Source: Paramecium octaurelia (Eukaryota > Ciliophora > Oligohymenophorea > Peniculida > Parameciidae). Taken from it: a stretch of 64,000 nt of DNA. Numbering within the stretch: the first letter of the stretch is position 1; each line of letters opens with the position of its first letter. The notes beneath the pieces were generated by a model. The model was not told where the DNA came from, ran no database searches, and worked only from the letters and a program-made list of their open reading frames with translations. Positions 11,851 through 24,479 of this stretch are shown piece after piece. Where the stretch lies: assembly GCA_905182995.1 (NCBI GenBank), contig CAJJDP010000022.1, forward strand, positions 66,986 to 130,985, read 5' to 3'. Both the position numbers and the translations under genes were made by a program.

Positions 11851-14575
11851 ATGGCAATAGCATTCAAAAGATCATCGTTATCCTAAAAGGAATAAGAAGC
11901 AAAAAACAGATTTTATGGATTGCCTCCATAATAATCATCTCCACCGTAAAGTTTATGACATATTTTAGTACAAAGGACAAACCTTAGAAGGAATAAAAGA
12001 GGCCATCTCAATCCAATTAGTAATAGTTATAAATTCCATCATAATAATAAAAGGATGGATTTGAGGCTGCTTACAATGCACCATCAAATGAATAAATAGA
12101 TTAATTCTATAAAAATATAGAGAATGATTTTAAATAAGTGGCTTAAAGTAATATTACTACATTATTTGAATAGAGCAAGTAACAATGGGAATGCTGGTCA
12201 GTTAACAAGAGTTGATGAAATAATAATAGGAAATCCTAATGCGAAATCAATAGTAAATGCAATAATTTACGTAGTAAAATAATACAAATAGTAATAATAA
12301 CAAGCAGAATTCAAACAATTAAGGTGAGTAATAAATGATGATGAATCTCCTAACACCAATAAATCAATAATTACAGGAGATCAAACAGTTATATCAACAG
12401 ACATAGCAATCTTAATCAGAAATTAGATAACAATTGCAATAGTAAAATAGCAACATCAACTTTTAATAATACGATTCACAAAATAACCAACTCAAACAAC
12501 TCTTAGACACTACTCAACATAATTTATAATTCTTGAGACCAGAGAACTTGTAGACACTGCAAAACTTTACGAACTTTAATTTATAGTTGTATTAGGATAC
12601 AATTAATAATTTGTAAAATTAAATTTTTGCCTTGTAAAATGAAGCAGCAACAAGTGAACAAGAACTACATGTAAAATATAAATAATTAAATGATGCACAC
12701 ATGGTTAGAAAAATTCAAAAGGTGTCTTAATATGAAGAAGAGACAATCCAATAATTGGAAAAACAAATCAATTCTATTAATTACGAAAAATCTTAACAAT
12801 ACATCAACTAAAAGCTAGGAGGATTCTTTGATTATGAGTAATTCTCCTAAGATATATCCGATATAACTGCTGAAGCATCTATTGTATACTCTTCATTCGT
12901 CGACAAGGGATTAGATTACGAAATGTATATTCCAGAATACTAATTTGATTCTTCAGATATTGAGGCACTCAATAATAAACCAAGTTCCATTCTCGATGAA
13001 ATGAAAGCAGCCTTAGGAATTACTAATAAACCACCTCCACCTAAACCAAAATAAGTTTAATAACCCCCCGTAGTTTAACCTATTCAACCTTTAGGAGAAA
13101 TGTAAAAGAAGACTCTAAAACCTAATCATTTAGTTAATCTACCAACTAAACCAATCGAACCTCCAAAAGATATAAAATTTGAAAAATAACAAACTCCTCA
13201 GGATTATAAGCCTATTTTCAAAGAACCTCCAAGATAATAATAATAGTAATCTGCTTAGAAAAGTCAGAAGTAAAAACCTTTCAATATGGAGAAAGCTGAA
13301 TTCAGATAGAAACCTAAATAGGTTGAGGACGAATCCAAGAAATACGGAGTAATTGAGTATTTGCAAAATGATTAGTCCTTCGAAGAACCAAAATATTAGA
13401 TTTCTTACAAAAAGAAGGACAATCAAGAGACCAACAATAACTATGATAATAAAACGAGGCAAAAATAAAATTAATAATTAATATCTCCATTAAAATAATA
13501 AGTAGAAGAAGCAGAAAGGATCCAGGAAAATAATGTTTATATAAATAAACCTTAGGATTACAAAGATGTGTACAATTATCAAGAAGTTAAATACAATTAC
13601 TAAGAACAAGTGAATGATCCTAAATTTATTAATTATGACGATTTAATCTATGAAGTTCAATAAACAAACAATTTTACTTCCTAGGAATAAAAAAGTGGAG
13701 CCTTATTGGAGAGACTAGGAATGAAATAAGAAAATCCAAAAAATGAATTTGAATTGATAGAGCTCTTATCTAGAGACATTGTCAAAGATAAGTTAGTTTA
13801 ACAAAAGCAATTAAATGTCCAAGCACAAGAGATGATCAATAAGGATAAGATCTTAAAGAATCAGTCTATTCAAATCTAGCCAGATTAACCCAATTTGTAA
13901 GATCAAATAGCTATGGGAGCCTAAGCATTTTTCTAAGGTCTTTTGACTGCATTCAATTAGACCTTAAATCAAGTAAATGACGGGATTTCAGGAAATGCTG
14001 CCTAATAAGCAAGATAACTGATTAAGATCCAGTAATAACTTGAATCGAGCGAATACACAGATACTGAAGAAGAAGAAGCAAGATAAAATTAGGAATACCA
14101 TTAAAAACAAGAGAAATTGTTAGATAATCAGATCTCAGGATCCAAATAGAAACCAAACAGACCAGCTCCCTTTTAAAATACTTAAGTCTTATAATAGTAT
14201 ACTTTTGCGTCGACCTTCTCATAATAATAATAATAATAATAATAAACTCAATAGTAATTACAGCAACCAAAGGAAGGAGGGTAGAAAGGTGTGAATGACA
14301 TGAAAAACTATTTGAATCAATTCGCTTTAAGTGACAACTCCCAAGTGTCTCAAAATAAAAGTGGAACATCATATGCTGGAAGTATATTTAGGCTAGATGA
14401 CTCATATGGTCATAAGAGCGAGGGATAAGTATCTATAAACGAAGGCAAAGGCAATAAGGTAATACAATAATTGAATATTTAGTAGAGAGGTTAAGTTACG
14501 AAAGATATCTTCAAAGACTTAAACTAAGATCTGTCTGACAGTGATGTTCCGTAACATAGACAAAAGTTTTAATGA
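11851..14575 (+). CDS. large Gln/Asn-rich coiled-coil protein
   Basis: About 892 residues with two 23-nt introns (near 11982 and 12179). Gln is overwhelmingly common, mostly written TAA or TAG. The order seen is: a Ser/Gln/Pro N-terminus (YGLPPQQSSPP), a Q/N-rich tract, a coiled coil around residues 280-350, an acidic part (DISDITAEASIVYSSFVDKG), a proline cluster KPPPPKPKQVQQPPVVQP, several Lys/Pro/Gln stretches with PKPIEPP-like motifs, and a C-terminal part containing a run of eight Gln after Ser. No catalytic domain is recognised. The profile fits a structural or prion-like assembly protein of the cortex or cilium, but this is inference. Confidence 0.8.
14222..14245 (+). repeat. (TAA)8 microsatellite encoding polyGln
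   Basis: Eight consecutive TAA triplets in the reading frame of the Gln/Asn-rich gene. With the standard code this would be eight stops in a row; here it encodes eight glutamines. Confidence 0.9.
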
Positions 14576-14803
14576 AATTAATATCCATTTTATACTGAAT
14601 TTTTATTAAATCAAAAGAAATCTTCCAAAGATTTTTAGTGTTTTTCGATGGAATAACCTTATCAGAATGTTGTATAGTATATTAATGCATGATAATTTCA
14701 TAAGTTTGCAAATAATTAAAGTTAAAGATGTTTGTTACTGCATTTTAATGTATAAATTGAATTGAATCCAAATATAAAAATAATAAATAATATATAATAT
14801 ATA

Positions 14804-15313
14804 ATGAATTTATCTGAAGAAGATATTGAGCAATGCTAGAGAGCGTTTAATGATTTAGATGATGTAAAATTGTTTGTCTATAGATTCTGATAGAGAGGAG
14901 AGGGAGAGATCATGGCTGATGATTTGGAGATTGCCTTAGAGATGGTGGGATTGAAGTAGAAACCTCATAAGGTTCACAAATTAATAAGTGAAATTGATGA
15001 TGGCAATCGTGGACGCATCAAATTTAAGGAGTTTTTGGGTCTCTATGCCAAGCTTAAATATGCTGGGTTACAAGATGATGATCAAGATATGATTGATGCA
15101 TTTGTAGCTATGGGAGGGAATGAGGACACATCAGGAAATGTTGATGCAGAAAAGTTGATTCGAATAATAAAGAATGAATTTGAATTAACGATCGATATTG
15201 AAGGATTAATTAAAGAAGTTGATACCGATGGATCAGGAGTAATAGAGTTTGGAGAGTTCAAAGAACTATTAAAAACTAATTACTTATAAGATGATGAAAA
15301 TGACTATCCGTGA
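14804..15313 (+). CDS. calmodulin-family EF-hand protein, axonemal-type
   Basis: 159 residues with one 30-nt intron (about 14864-14893). It begins MNLSEEDIEQCQRAFNDL. The last EF-hand is canonical: DTDGSGVIEFGEF (D-x-D-x-S-G-x-x-x-F-x-E-F pattern). The earlier hands are degenerate (DDGNRGRIKFKEF, and GGNEDTSGNVDAEKL lacking acidic residues at key positions), so perhaps only one or two sites bind calcium. The pattern GGNEDTSG...LIRIIKNEFELTIDI is reminiscent of outer-arm dynein light chain 4-type or similar flagellar calmodulin relatives; this assignment is from memory of family patterns and uncertain. No membrane segment. Confidence 0.82.
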
Positions 15314-15653
15314 TTTTGACGCCATATGTTTAAATATATTGCTACAATTCTAAGCCTAATTAATTATAAATAAATTGTGTATTCCTCCTCATCATCCATA
15401 TCTGATATCGAATGAAACCATCATTGTTAATATTCTTTAAGTAGATTTGAGATTTTAAATAATTGATATCTTATTCACTTAATGTAATATACTAATTACT
15501 TATTTAATGTATATACTAATAAATTATTTAATTTATGAATTATATATATATATGTATATTTGATATGATTTCTATATATATAATTCTCTGTGTTTTGTCA
15601 ATAGTATATGGATTCATTAAATAGATGGCAGTGTCACTATGCAATTCTTCTGT
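15314..15653. other. convergent intergenic spacer
   Basis: Lies between the 3' ends of the EF-hand gene and the giant minus-strand gene. It is AT-rich with TA-repeat blocks (around 15540-15582). No gene seen; it should carry the two polyadenylation regions. Confidence 0.6.
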
Positions 15654-18600
15654 TCACCAAGTTTCTAATGTTAAGGGACTTGGTTAAGAAACCTATTTGC
15701 AATGGATCATTTTTTATTTTTTGTTTATTCTTTTCTAAATTAACGCTTTTTTAATCAATTGAAATCGAGAAAGTGCAATTTTCTTTCTTTCACTCCTCAA
15801 AACTAAAATATTCTTCAACCCTGGACACATGTATTTTATCTGTGGGTATTTCTATAAAATCTTCATTCTTATTGAATCAAGTCTTTCATCATACTTAGTA
15901 TAATAGACGAGAACTACTTTTTTTACAATAGTGTAAATAAAGTATAATGAAAAAATAATTTATAGGATCTAAAGGGCTATATCAAGGTTTCCCTATTCAG
16001 TAAGGGTAGATTAAAAATGAAGAGAACTTAAAATAATAATGATTCCACATAATAGAATACTTTCTTATTCGAATCGATTTAAAGCTTAAAGGTTGTAGGG
16101 CTGGAAGTAAAGGAAACTAAAGAAATATAGTATCAAAACTAGAAGCGTGAGGACACTTTTCAAGATTACTCTTTCCTCATTGATTATTAACGATAACATT
16201 ATTACTTCTCGCTAAAATATCTTAATTATTTCCCAATAATAACTATTTTCTTTGTAATCATTAAATAAATATCCCCATATTTTTCGAGTTCTCTCAACAT
16301 GAAAATATTTTCTGAATCTGTAGAGTATCGCCAATAGAACCAAAGGTATAATTCCTCCGAAAATCAATAGAACTGGCCCAATAAAAAATCGTACCCAATT
16401 TTAATGCTCTTAAGTATAATATAAAAATGAGGTGTTTATGTTGATGTAATCAATCATCGATATTGTTCTATATGCAATCAATCCTCCAAATTACTTTATA
16501 ATGTTAGGTTGAGTATAAAAAAACAAGTAGATTAAAGCTGTAAAGTAGATGGTTGAAGACAGAATCATCTTATGCCCAATCACTAATATCAAATAACTTG
16601 TTAAAAAAAATAGATAATAGATTGCCGGTAATATTAAGTACGTGATCTACATAAGATAGATTATTTTTATATTTGAAGAACTCGCAAAATAGCATTAAAA
16701 GGAAAAGGTGGAACTTCCTATTGGATTACTTATGGGCATTAAAATATCAATAAAATTGAAATACAAATCCGATTGAAATGATTTAATACTAACCAGTATC
16801 TAACAATAGTTTACGATCATTTTAATAAGAGCCGCAGATTGATCTAATAAATCATAATTACTGTTACCTAAATTACAGCAAAAGATTATCTTATAATATT
16901 TAGTAGTTTGCTTCAGTAATTTAAAACTCTTAAAGACACTATTTACACTTATGACAGTCAAATATATTGAGACAATAGCGCTAAAATTAATTCATACTAA
17001 TTACATTGAATTTATAAAGAGTGAAAACAAGATTTCCCCAGCATACTCACTACAAATTTCACATTGAAAATTCTTATTTTTAAAATATTATCCAAATCCT
17101 CTAAAATTATATATATCACATTCTTCGCATAAAGCTCCAATAGACCCATCTTTACAAGAAATATCTCCAGTCTACCAACCTCCTAAACAATTGTTAACTT
17201 TGTTCTAGCATTTAGAAATATAATGACTTCTAATGTTTGGTCTCCAATATCCAGGATACAGTTCAATATTATTTATTGTATTGGATTTGATTAACTTTGG
17301 ATCCACCTTTTAACAATTCTACGCTCTTACTTCTACCGAATAAAACCCTTTCTTATAGTCGCATAATAAACATTAAGATTCAAAATAATATTCCCCCATC
17401 TTGCATGTAAAACTCTTTGCATTGAATTAAAAAGTGTAATTCCTATTTCTTATACAATCACATTTGACCTTAAATTTCTAAAACAATATTTCTTTTGAAT
17501 AAGGATCCAATACTATTGAATGATTTGAAAGATCAAAAGATTGACTACTAGTGTTGTATGCTATTTATTGTACTTCTTAAATAACCTTATGAATAATTAT
17601 ATTGTCTTTGTTGATCTAATCTGATAAGTCAAGTATACATAAAGCATCTTCTTTTTCAATTTAAACTTCATTTAATGTGTTGATTGGTAAAATCTTGAGT
17701 TTTATATTGTAGAACTTATTTAAAATAACCTAATTTGAAATCTAGAATTCATAATTTCCAATTTTCTATCCACTTGGAATTTAAATAAAATTATCAATAT
17801 CATATTTTGTTAAATTTGGTTATCCTAAATTTACATCCCTTATTGTCATTATCTTCAACCCAAATAGAGATAATTATAAGTGACTAGGTTACTCCCTTAC
17901 ATTTGAGATTAAATTGTTAGCCATATTATCAATAAAAAAAAGATTTGATAAAGTAAAAGGAGATATTCTAGTATCTTCAATGTACATTGCTCCACCCGAA
18001 TCAGCGGAGTTATTTATGAATTAGATATTTTTCAGGTTTGTTAACTCATTAGAGGATTTATAATAAAGGCCTCCACCAAAAGTACCAATATTATTTAAAT
18101 ACAATAGATTCTTACCTGCAAATTAATCGATCTATAAATTCATTGTCCCATTAGTTTTACCAATATTTTAAATTAACATACTAGTTCTCATTTCAAGATT
18201 CACACTTTAATTTACAAATAAACAATTAGATTCTCCACAATAATTATCATATAGAACAAATTCGGAAATTTGACACTTTTTAACATTTTGCTCTAATTGT
18301 ATATAAATTAAGCCTTACAAACATGTTTGGCATTAATTTTCAATTAAGTATATTTTAGTTAAAAATAATTTTACTTTTTAATTTTAATAGATATTTGCAA
18401 TAATTATGCTTAAAAATGAATTACTTACAAAATTATCAATATTCTTCTCTGAAAACTAAGATTTATAAATAGTTATATTCGTTATAGCTATATTTAAAAT
18501 CTCTTTCAAGAAAGAATTTTCAGAGAGGATGAGTCCTCTATTTGATATTGCAATAAGCTCATCACTAAAGGCATTTACTTAGTTGAAGTACAGATTGCTT

Positions 18601-21600
18601 AACAAAATTGCATTGGAAAATTGAAGAGTCAAGATCTTTTGAGTGGCAATCCCCTCAAAATATAGATTTTTTATTTATATATTACTAATTTAAGACTAAA
18701 AGATTACCTATTAAAAATTGATATAATCCCATTTCTGGTTTAGTTAGTCTATTCAAGAATTTTACCAAAGCTCTAGTAATATTAAATTTCATCAAGGTTA
18801 ATAATGATATTTGATAATTTTACGTTATTGAGTTTAGTATTACCTTAAAAATCAAACTCAAACAAAATTTTGCTCTAAGAAAACACATTTGTAAATATTA
18901 TATCATCTAACACTACATCATTGCTAATCGTCGATGGAATCAAATACAAAAAGCCATTTTAGTTTTTACTTTTACAATTTTTTATTTTTATGCTATTCAA
19001 ATTTAAATTTAGCTTTGAGTTAATTGAATTAACACCTAAACATCCTCCAATTGCGTAATCTTATTATTTTGACCAACTTGTCGCATTCTCAATATAAATA
19101 TTACTCAAATCTACATTTCCTAATCTAGTTAATTCCAAAAAGAAGCAAGATGCTTAATAAGCATACAAATTTTAGAAAACGGAATTATCAATTACAAATA
19201 ATTCAGTTTTCGCATATATTACTCCACCGATTGATTTACTATAAATATCTTAATTGTATTGATTTGGGTCATAATTAATATATTATACTCTCATTTCCTT
19301 TATCTTCACTTAATTGGAATTCAAATAAATAAGAGAATTCGTAGTGTTTAAAATTGTGTTTTAATAAATAATGTTGCCATCCATATATATATTCTATTAA
19401 TAAACTTCGATATAAATGAGTCCAGGAGATATAAATGAATAATCTTCTAAGAAATGAAGGATCAAGTTATTCTTAAATGAAGATTGGTTAATAACTGTCT
19501 CACAAAAATACTCTGAGTATATATATAATAGACTGGCAAACTAAGTACTTTCTGTTTTGATCAAATAATTGTTATAAAGTTACAAAGAGTTGATATTTAT
19601 TTTCTAATTGTTTTGGGCTTGTCCTTTTGAAATCAACAAAATAAGTGCTGAATTTAAAATAAAATGTTTTTCGATTTAAACATTATTGAATTCAATAGTC
19701 ACAAAATCTTGAATATAGAATACTCCACAACTTTGCAACCTTGTATTTATTGATGTTTTGAGCTATTTAATCTAAGATGGCATTAAAGAATTAGAAAATA
19801 AGTTATTTCCTTATATGATTGAATTATTAATTGTTATTTTAGTAAATTTTTACAGGCAAAAATACTACAAAGCATAGATATTCTTAATTTGTACATTTTC
19901 AATTAAAATAGTATGGCTGCTATATGTAAATATACATTAACTTGTATTGCATGAGTTTTAACAAGAAGATGATATGTTTTTTACCTCCAAATCTTGCAAT
20001 TTTATAAATCCTTATTGGTCTTTATCATTCTTAATAGAAATGAAATCTCCTCCACAAAAATCTAATGTATTTAATGTTAAATTAGAAATTGAATGATTAA
20101 ATCCATTTTTTGCAAATTATTGGTTGAATATGATTAAGCTACTTTTTACAAATGCACTATTGTGAATGGTAACATTTTAAATTGAAAATGATGAAGCAAC
20201 ACTTATGACAATGCTATCAGAAATTTTACATTCAACGATATCTAATTTTGATATAAAGACTATTTTAGAAATCGGAATTTTAAATAGAGCACTTTTTAAG
20301 ATAGTAGAATTCTCAAATGTAATCCTTTCAGCTGAATAGTATGAATTAAAAGTTATAGAATCAATTGTTATAATTGAAGAATTCTAGAAGTAGGTATTGA
20401 TCACTGTGATCTAATTTACTGTTTGGGATGCGAATTCTGAATCACTTAATGTATTAAAGGATATGATTGATGAATTTGTTAAATTACTATCAACCAATAT
20501 GATATTATCTATGTGGATGTAAAGTTTTTTGGTTGATTAGCTTTGATAATGATTAAATGAAAATAGATGTGAATTTAATAGTGTTATATTAGATAACAAA
20601 ATTGTATTAATATAAACATTAGTTGCTTATTCAATTTAAAAAATTGTTTTTTTTAACTCTAAATTGGAAATTGAGATATTGCTAAAAAATATTGAAACCC
20701 CAAATGTGGAATGTATGAAGAATGTATTCGATTGATAAAAAATTCTAAGATTCTGTATATTAACAGTGGACTAATTAACAATTTCGAATTCCTTTTCATG
20801 TTAACTGTCATTATATCCATTGTAAAGAAATGTCTGATTTCTCAAAGAAAATATTTGTTCTCTATAATTTATAGGGTGTGAATCACATTGACTGTTAAAC
20901 TTGTAAATATAAAGGTCAGGTTTGACTTTTTATAAATAATTATTTAGGTCATCAAATTATTTATTAGGATTTTGAAGGGTTGGAAAACTCTCGGGTTCTA
21001 ATTGTAGGTTATATCTTCGTTTAGATGAATCCCTTCCTTTAATTTATCCTGTATGGGACTCAATGTATGTATAATCTTCATTGTAATTGAATACACAAAA
21101 GTACGTTTATTTTATAGATTTTTCATTCACTATAAAGTAAGGATTAATAGCTTATATTTAATCTAAAGAGATTTTTTAACATACCTAACATGGATATGGA
21201 CATTATTAACATTAATTATTGAAGTAGGATAAAATAGGATTAACATCAGAACTTGTTTTACAGGTGATACAAATTTAGCTGGGTATATCATATTGAAGAC
21301 AATCTTGTTTTGAAAGTTGATTGCAAGTCATACCAATTTGTAAGTAGCCATCAGCGCATTTCAATATCTCATACCATTATATATAATAAATTCCTTAAAT
21401 AAGAATAGGGATCTTATTGGGTTTGAAATTTATATAAAAACTCTGGACTTGATATTTCCAATCATCATATTATGAAGTCGTCATAACACAGACCTCTGAG
21501 TGTTCAAAGTGAGCAGAACATTGTTAGCAGATCCCATTTAAAAAATTCAAGAAGTATCCATAAACACATTCTACACATTGGATATTTCCATTAAAATCTT

Positions 21601-23938
21601 AAAGGCATTTTGAACAATTCGAATAATAATGCTGACAATTATTAAACTGAATAGCTATGTCTCTTTGGATCTCATCTTTGGATAAGAGAGTCGAAGTACA
21701 TAAAAATTAGTTTTCTTCAGATATGAAACCATTTACACATTAATTACTAGGAGTATATTCAACACATTAGTTAATTGAAAAATCAAATATATAGCCTGGA
21801 AAACACAATGAACAAGCAACAACATAATCCTCTTGATTCTGAGTAATATCTTCTAACTGAACTGAAACTTAGTTCTTATCAAATATATTATATTAGAAGC
21901 AATATTTGCAGTTTTATAGATCACATGTTCTGCAATTGTTTTAAACATCCATGAAATATTTTTAAGAATCTTTGCAATACAAACATTGTTTAAACAGGCA
22001 ATACCCACAAGTTGTTGAGCATTAAGACTTACCATTGTGATTTTCTTATTAAACTTCAAGACATTTTTTTACATCTTTCTAAAAGACACCAAAATAACAA
22101 GTAATATATACATCTTAATCCAAGTGTTTATCAGGGTATAAAATGCAATCAATATACCTTTCATAAATATCTTGATCTGTACAACGATCGCATCCATCAC
22201 AACCAACTACTTCTTCGTTGACAACAAAAAATTAAGTTGTCTATACTTTTTCATTTAAAGTACTATAATACACATTATTCTAAGAACCTTTAAATTGAAG
22301 ATACTATTCCTCACAAATACCTTTATAGATCCATTAATCAGGATCTTATATGCATGCTAAACAATTTAACATTCCCTTTTATGAAGCCGAAGGACTAAGT
22401 TACATTTACAATAAATACCATTATATGCAAGTATCTTTATACTTAAAATAACCAATAGCACAAATTACTTCTGAATCTTCAGATTCATATATATTGTTAT
22501 CAGGTAAATAATTGAAAGTCTATTTAAGGTTCATATCAGCAGATCCATAGCATTTCGATTAATTATCCTCCACATACCATAGTTTACATTGACATGAATT
22601 TGTTTTCTAATCATAAATCCGATTATCTGATTCTAGACAAGATAAACAGTGATTATTAAAAGGACCCCAACAATTAAAACAAGAATGATGGCAATTTTAT
22701 TGTCTTTCTAAATCGTTCATCTGATTGATAGGACTTAAAAAATTGAAATAATTGAATTATGCTATTTCACCTTCATAATTTATTTTTTAAGTATCACTAA
22801 AGCCAAATTAAAACTCTAAAAGGATATCTGAAAATTAATAAATTTCTTAGAATTTTAAATTGTATTTTAAGTTTGACATAAAACTAGTTAATTTAAAAAC
22901 TAAAATATTCATAACATAAGTTATTTCTATGAGATGCCATTATGTAATAAGTTCTTCTTCTATGTTTTAAGCGAAGCTTTTTTTAAATGTATTTATTAAA
23001 TTTTCATTATATACATAAGGGTAATTATATGTGTAATATTCAATAGAATAAGACCATTATTCTTAATTCTTTATATAAGTTAATAAAAAGATATTTAGGT
23101 TCTATTAGAAATTATGAGGTTTAATCTTTAGAATACTTATTTATTATTAATTAACCTCTTTAATGTTTATTTTGGACCAAAACTTAATATCATAGCTTCT
23201 ATTATAATAAAATTAACTAATAATATTATTTTTATTAAAGGATGAGTATTGTAAATACGAAATTAATGGATTAAAACTGAGTTTTTCATTTATTCCTAAA
23301 AGAAAATCCTCCTTATATTCTGTTAAAAGCAATATATTAGTTAATTAATATAATTTCACCTTGCCAGGATAATTAATCAACATTAGATTTTATTCCGTGC
23401 TAGCCTTTAGCATCTAATATAAATTCACATAAATTACTTAAGTATTCTATCCATGAATAAGTATTAAGTCTTAAAAACAATTACGATCACTTTAGAAAGT
23501 TTTAGTTTCAAGCTAATTCTCACATTCCACTCCTACTACTAATTCTGTTTCATCAGTGAAGTACAAATAGTGAAAACACCATTTGCCTTCATAGTTTAAG
23601 TTGTCCATTTCTAATTAGACTTCTATATAATTTGAACAAGCTTAAACAATAAAATAATGAACAATTTTCTATGAAATAACTAGGAATTCAACATAATACA
23701 CAAATCGCAACTCCTTTGTGTTTACTTGCTTTCCCATATATATTAAATAAGTATTATAATCTGTTTCCTCAATTTATTCTTAATAAATAATATTGCTCAA
23801 AGGTGAATACTTGGAAATACTTCCAATAACATATTCTTTTTATAAACTTATCTACGGAAAGTTTAAATAATTAAGGTCCTATAAATCATGAGATTATTGA
23901 GAAGTAATTTTGCCAAACATCATTAAAATTATAAACAT
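15654..23938 (-). CDS. giant cysteine-rich, repeat-containing membrane protein
   Basis: About 2700 residues, spanning over 8 kb. It starts MFIILMMFGKITSQ, a signal peptide. The first 350 residues have no recognised domain. A cysteine-rich block follows (about 21.4-22.7 kb) with C-x-x-C and C-x2-C-x-x-C spacing such as CHHSCFNCWGP and further growth-factor-receptor-like cysteines. A very long region of short Ile/Asn/Leu-rich repeats (about 17.6-20.9 kb) looks like a parallel beta-helix of the pectin-lyase type. A second Cys cluster precedes a C-terminal set of membrane helices (LLIFGGIIPLVLLAILYRF and later ones) with a YYWEIIKIFQREVIMLS motif between helices. This architecture is common in large ciliate surface proteins of unknown role. 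Exon limits were not all resolved. Confidence 0.78.
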
Positions 23939-24236
23939 ATTTGATTTATTTATTTTACTTATTAAATTCTTTGAGTTTAAATTTTATAAATAAAATTGAA
24001 TTTCAAGTTTAAAATGATGCTTTCAAAATGACCATTAATAAAATATCAATTCTCAATTTTATGTTTTGATATTCTTATTTAAATATTAATTAGCCATACA
24101 TAATAAAACAAATTTAAATTATAATAAGTAGCTTAAAAGAGAAGAAAAAACAATATCCTGAACACTTAGAGATCAACTTTTGAAATTTTATGATTATGCT
24201 CCTAAGTTTCATCAAATTAAGGTTTTTAAATTTAAA

Positions 24237-24417
24237 ATGTCTACAAAGAGTTTGGTTGATCTAAAGGCAGAAGCAAAAGTGCGAAAATGTAGTATAAATT
24301 TAATTCATTAATCACCATATGTAAAAAATCTAAGATTAAGAACATATTTATTTTCAGGAAATTGTAGAAAAAATATAAATATATAATGAGCAATTAAGAA
24401 ATATTTTTATTTATTGA
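24237..24417 (+). CDS. possible very small gene
   Basis: An ATG opens MSTKSLVDLKAEAKVRKC, a clearly charged helix-like start. With an intron of 37 or 43 nt it continues through EIVEKIQIYNEQLRNIFIY to TGA, giving about 47 residues. It sits 62 bases upstream of the start of the TmcB-like gene. It could be a real micro-protein, an upstream ORF in that gene's leader, or chance. No domain recognised. Confidence 0.35.
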
Positions 24418-24479
24418 ATAATTGTCATTTTAATTAAGCTTAATGTTTAATCTTCAGCTGTATAATTAATTATATTAAT

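Noticed and set aside
13139..14372. Two minus-strand open frames of over 100 codons
   Set aside because: They are antisense to the Gln-rich gene, whose TAA/TAG codons read as Leu-rich TTA/CTA on the other strand.
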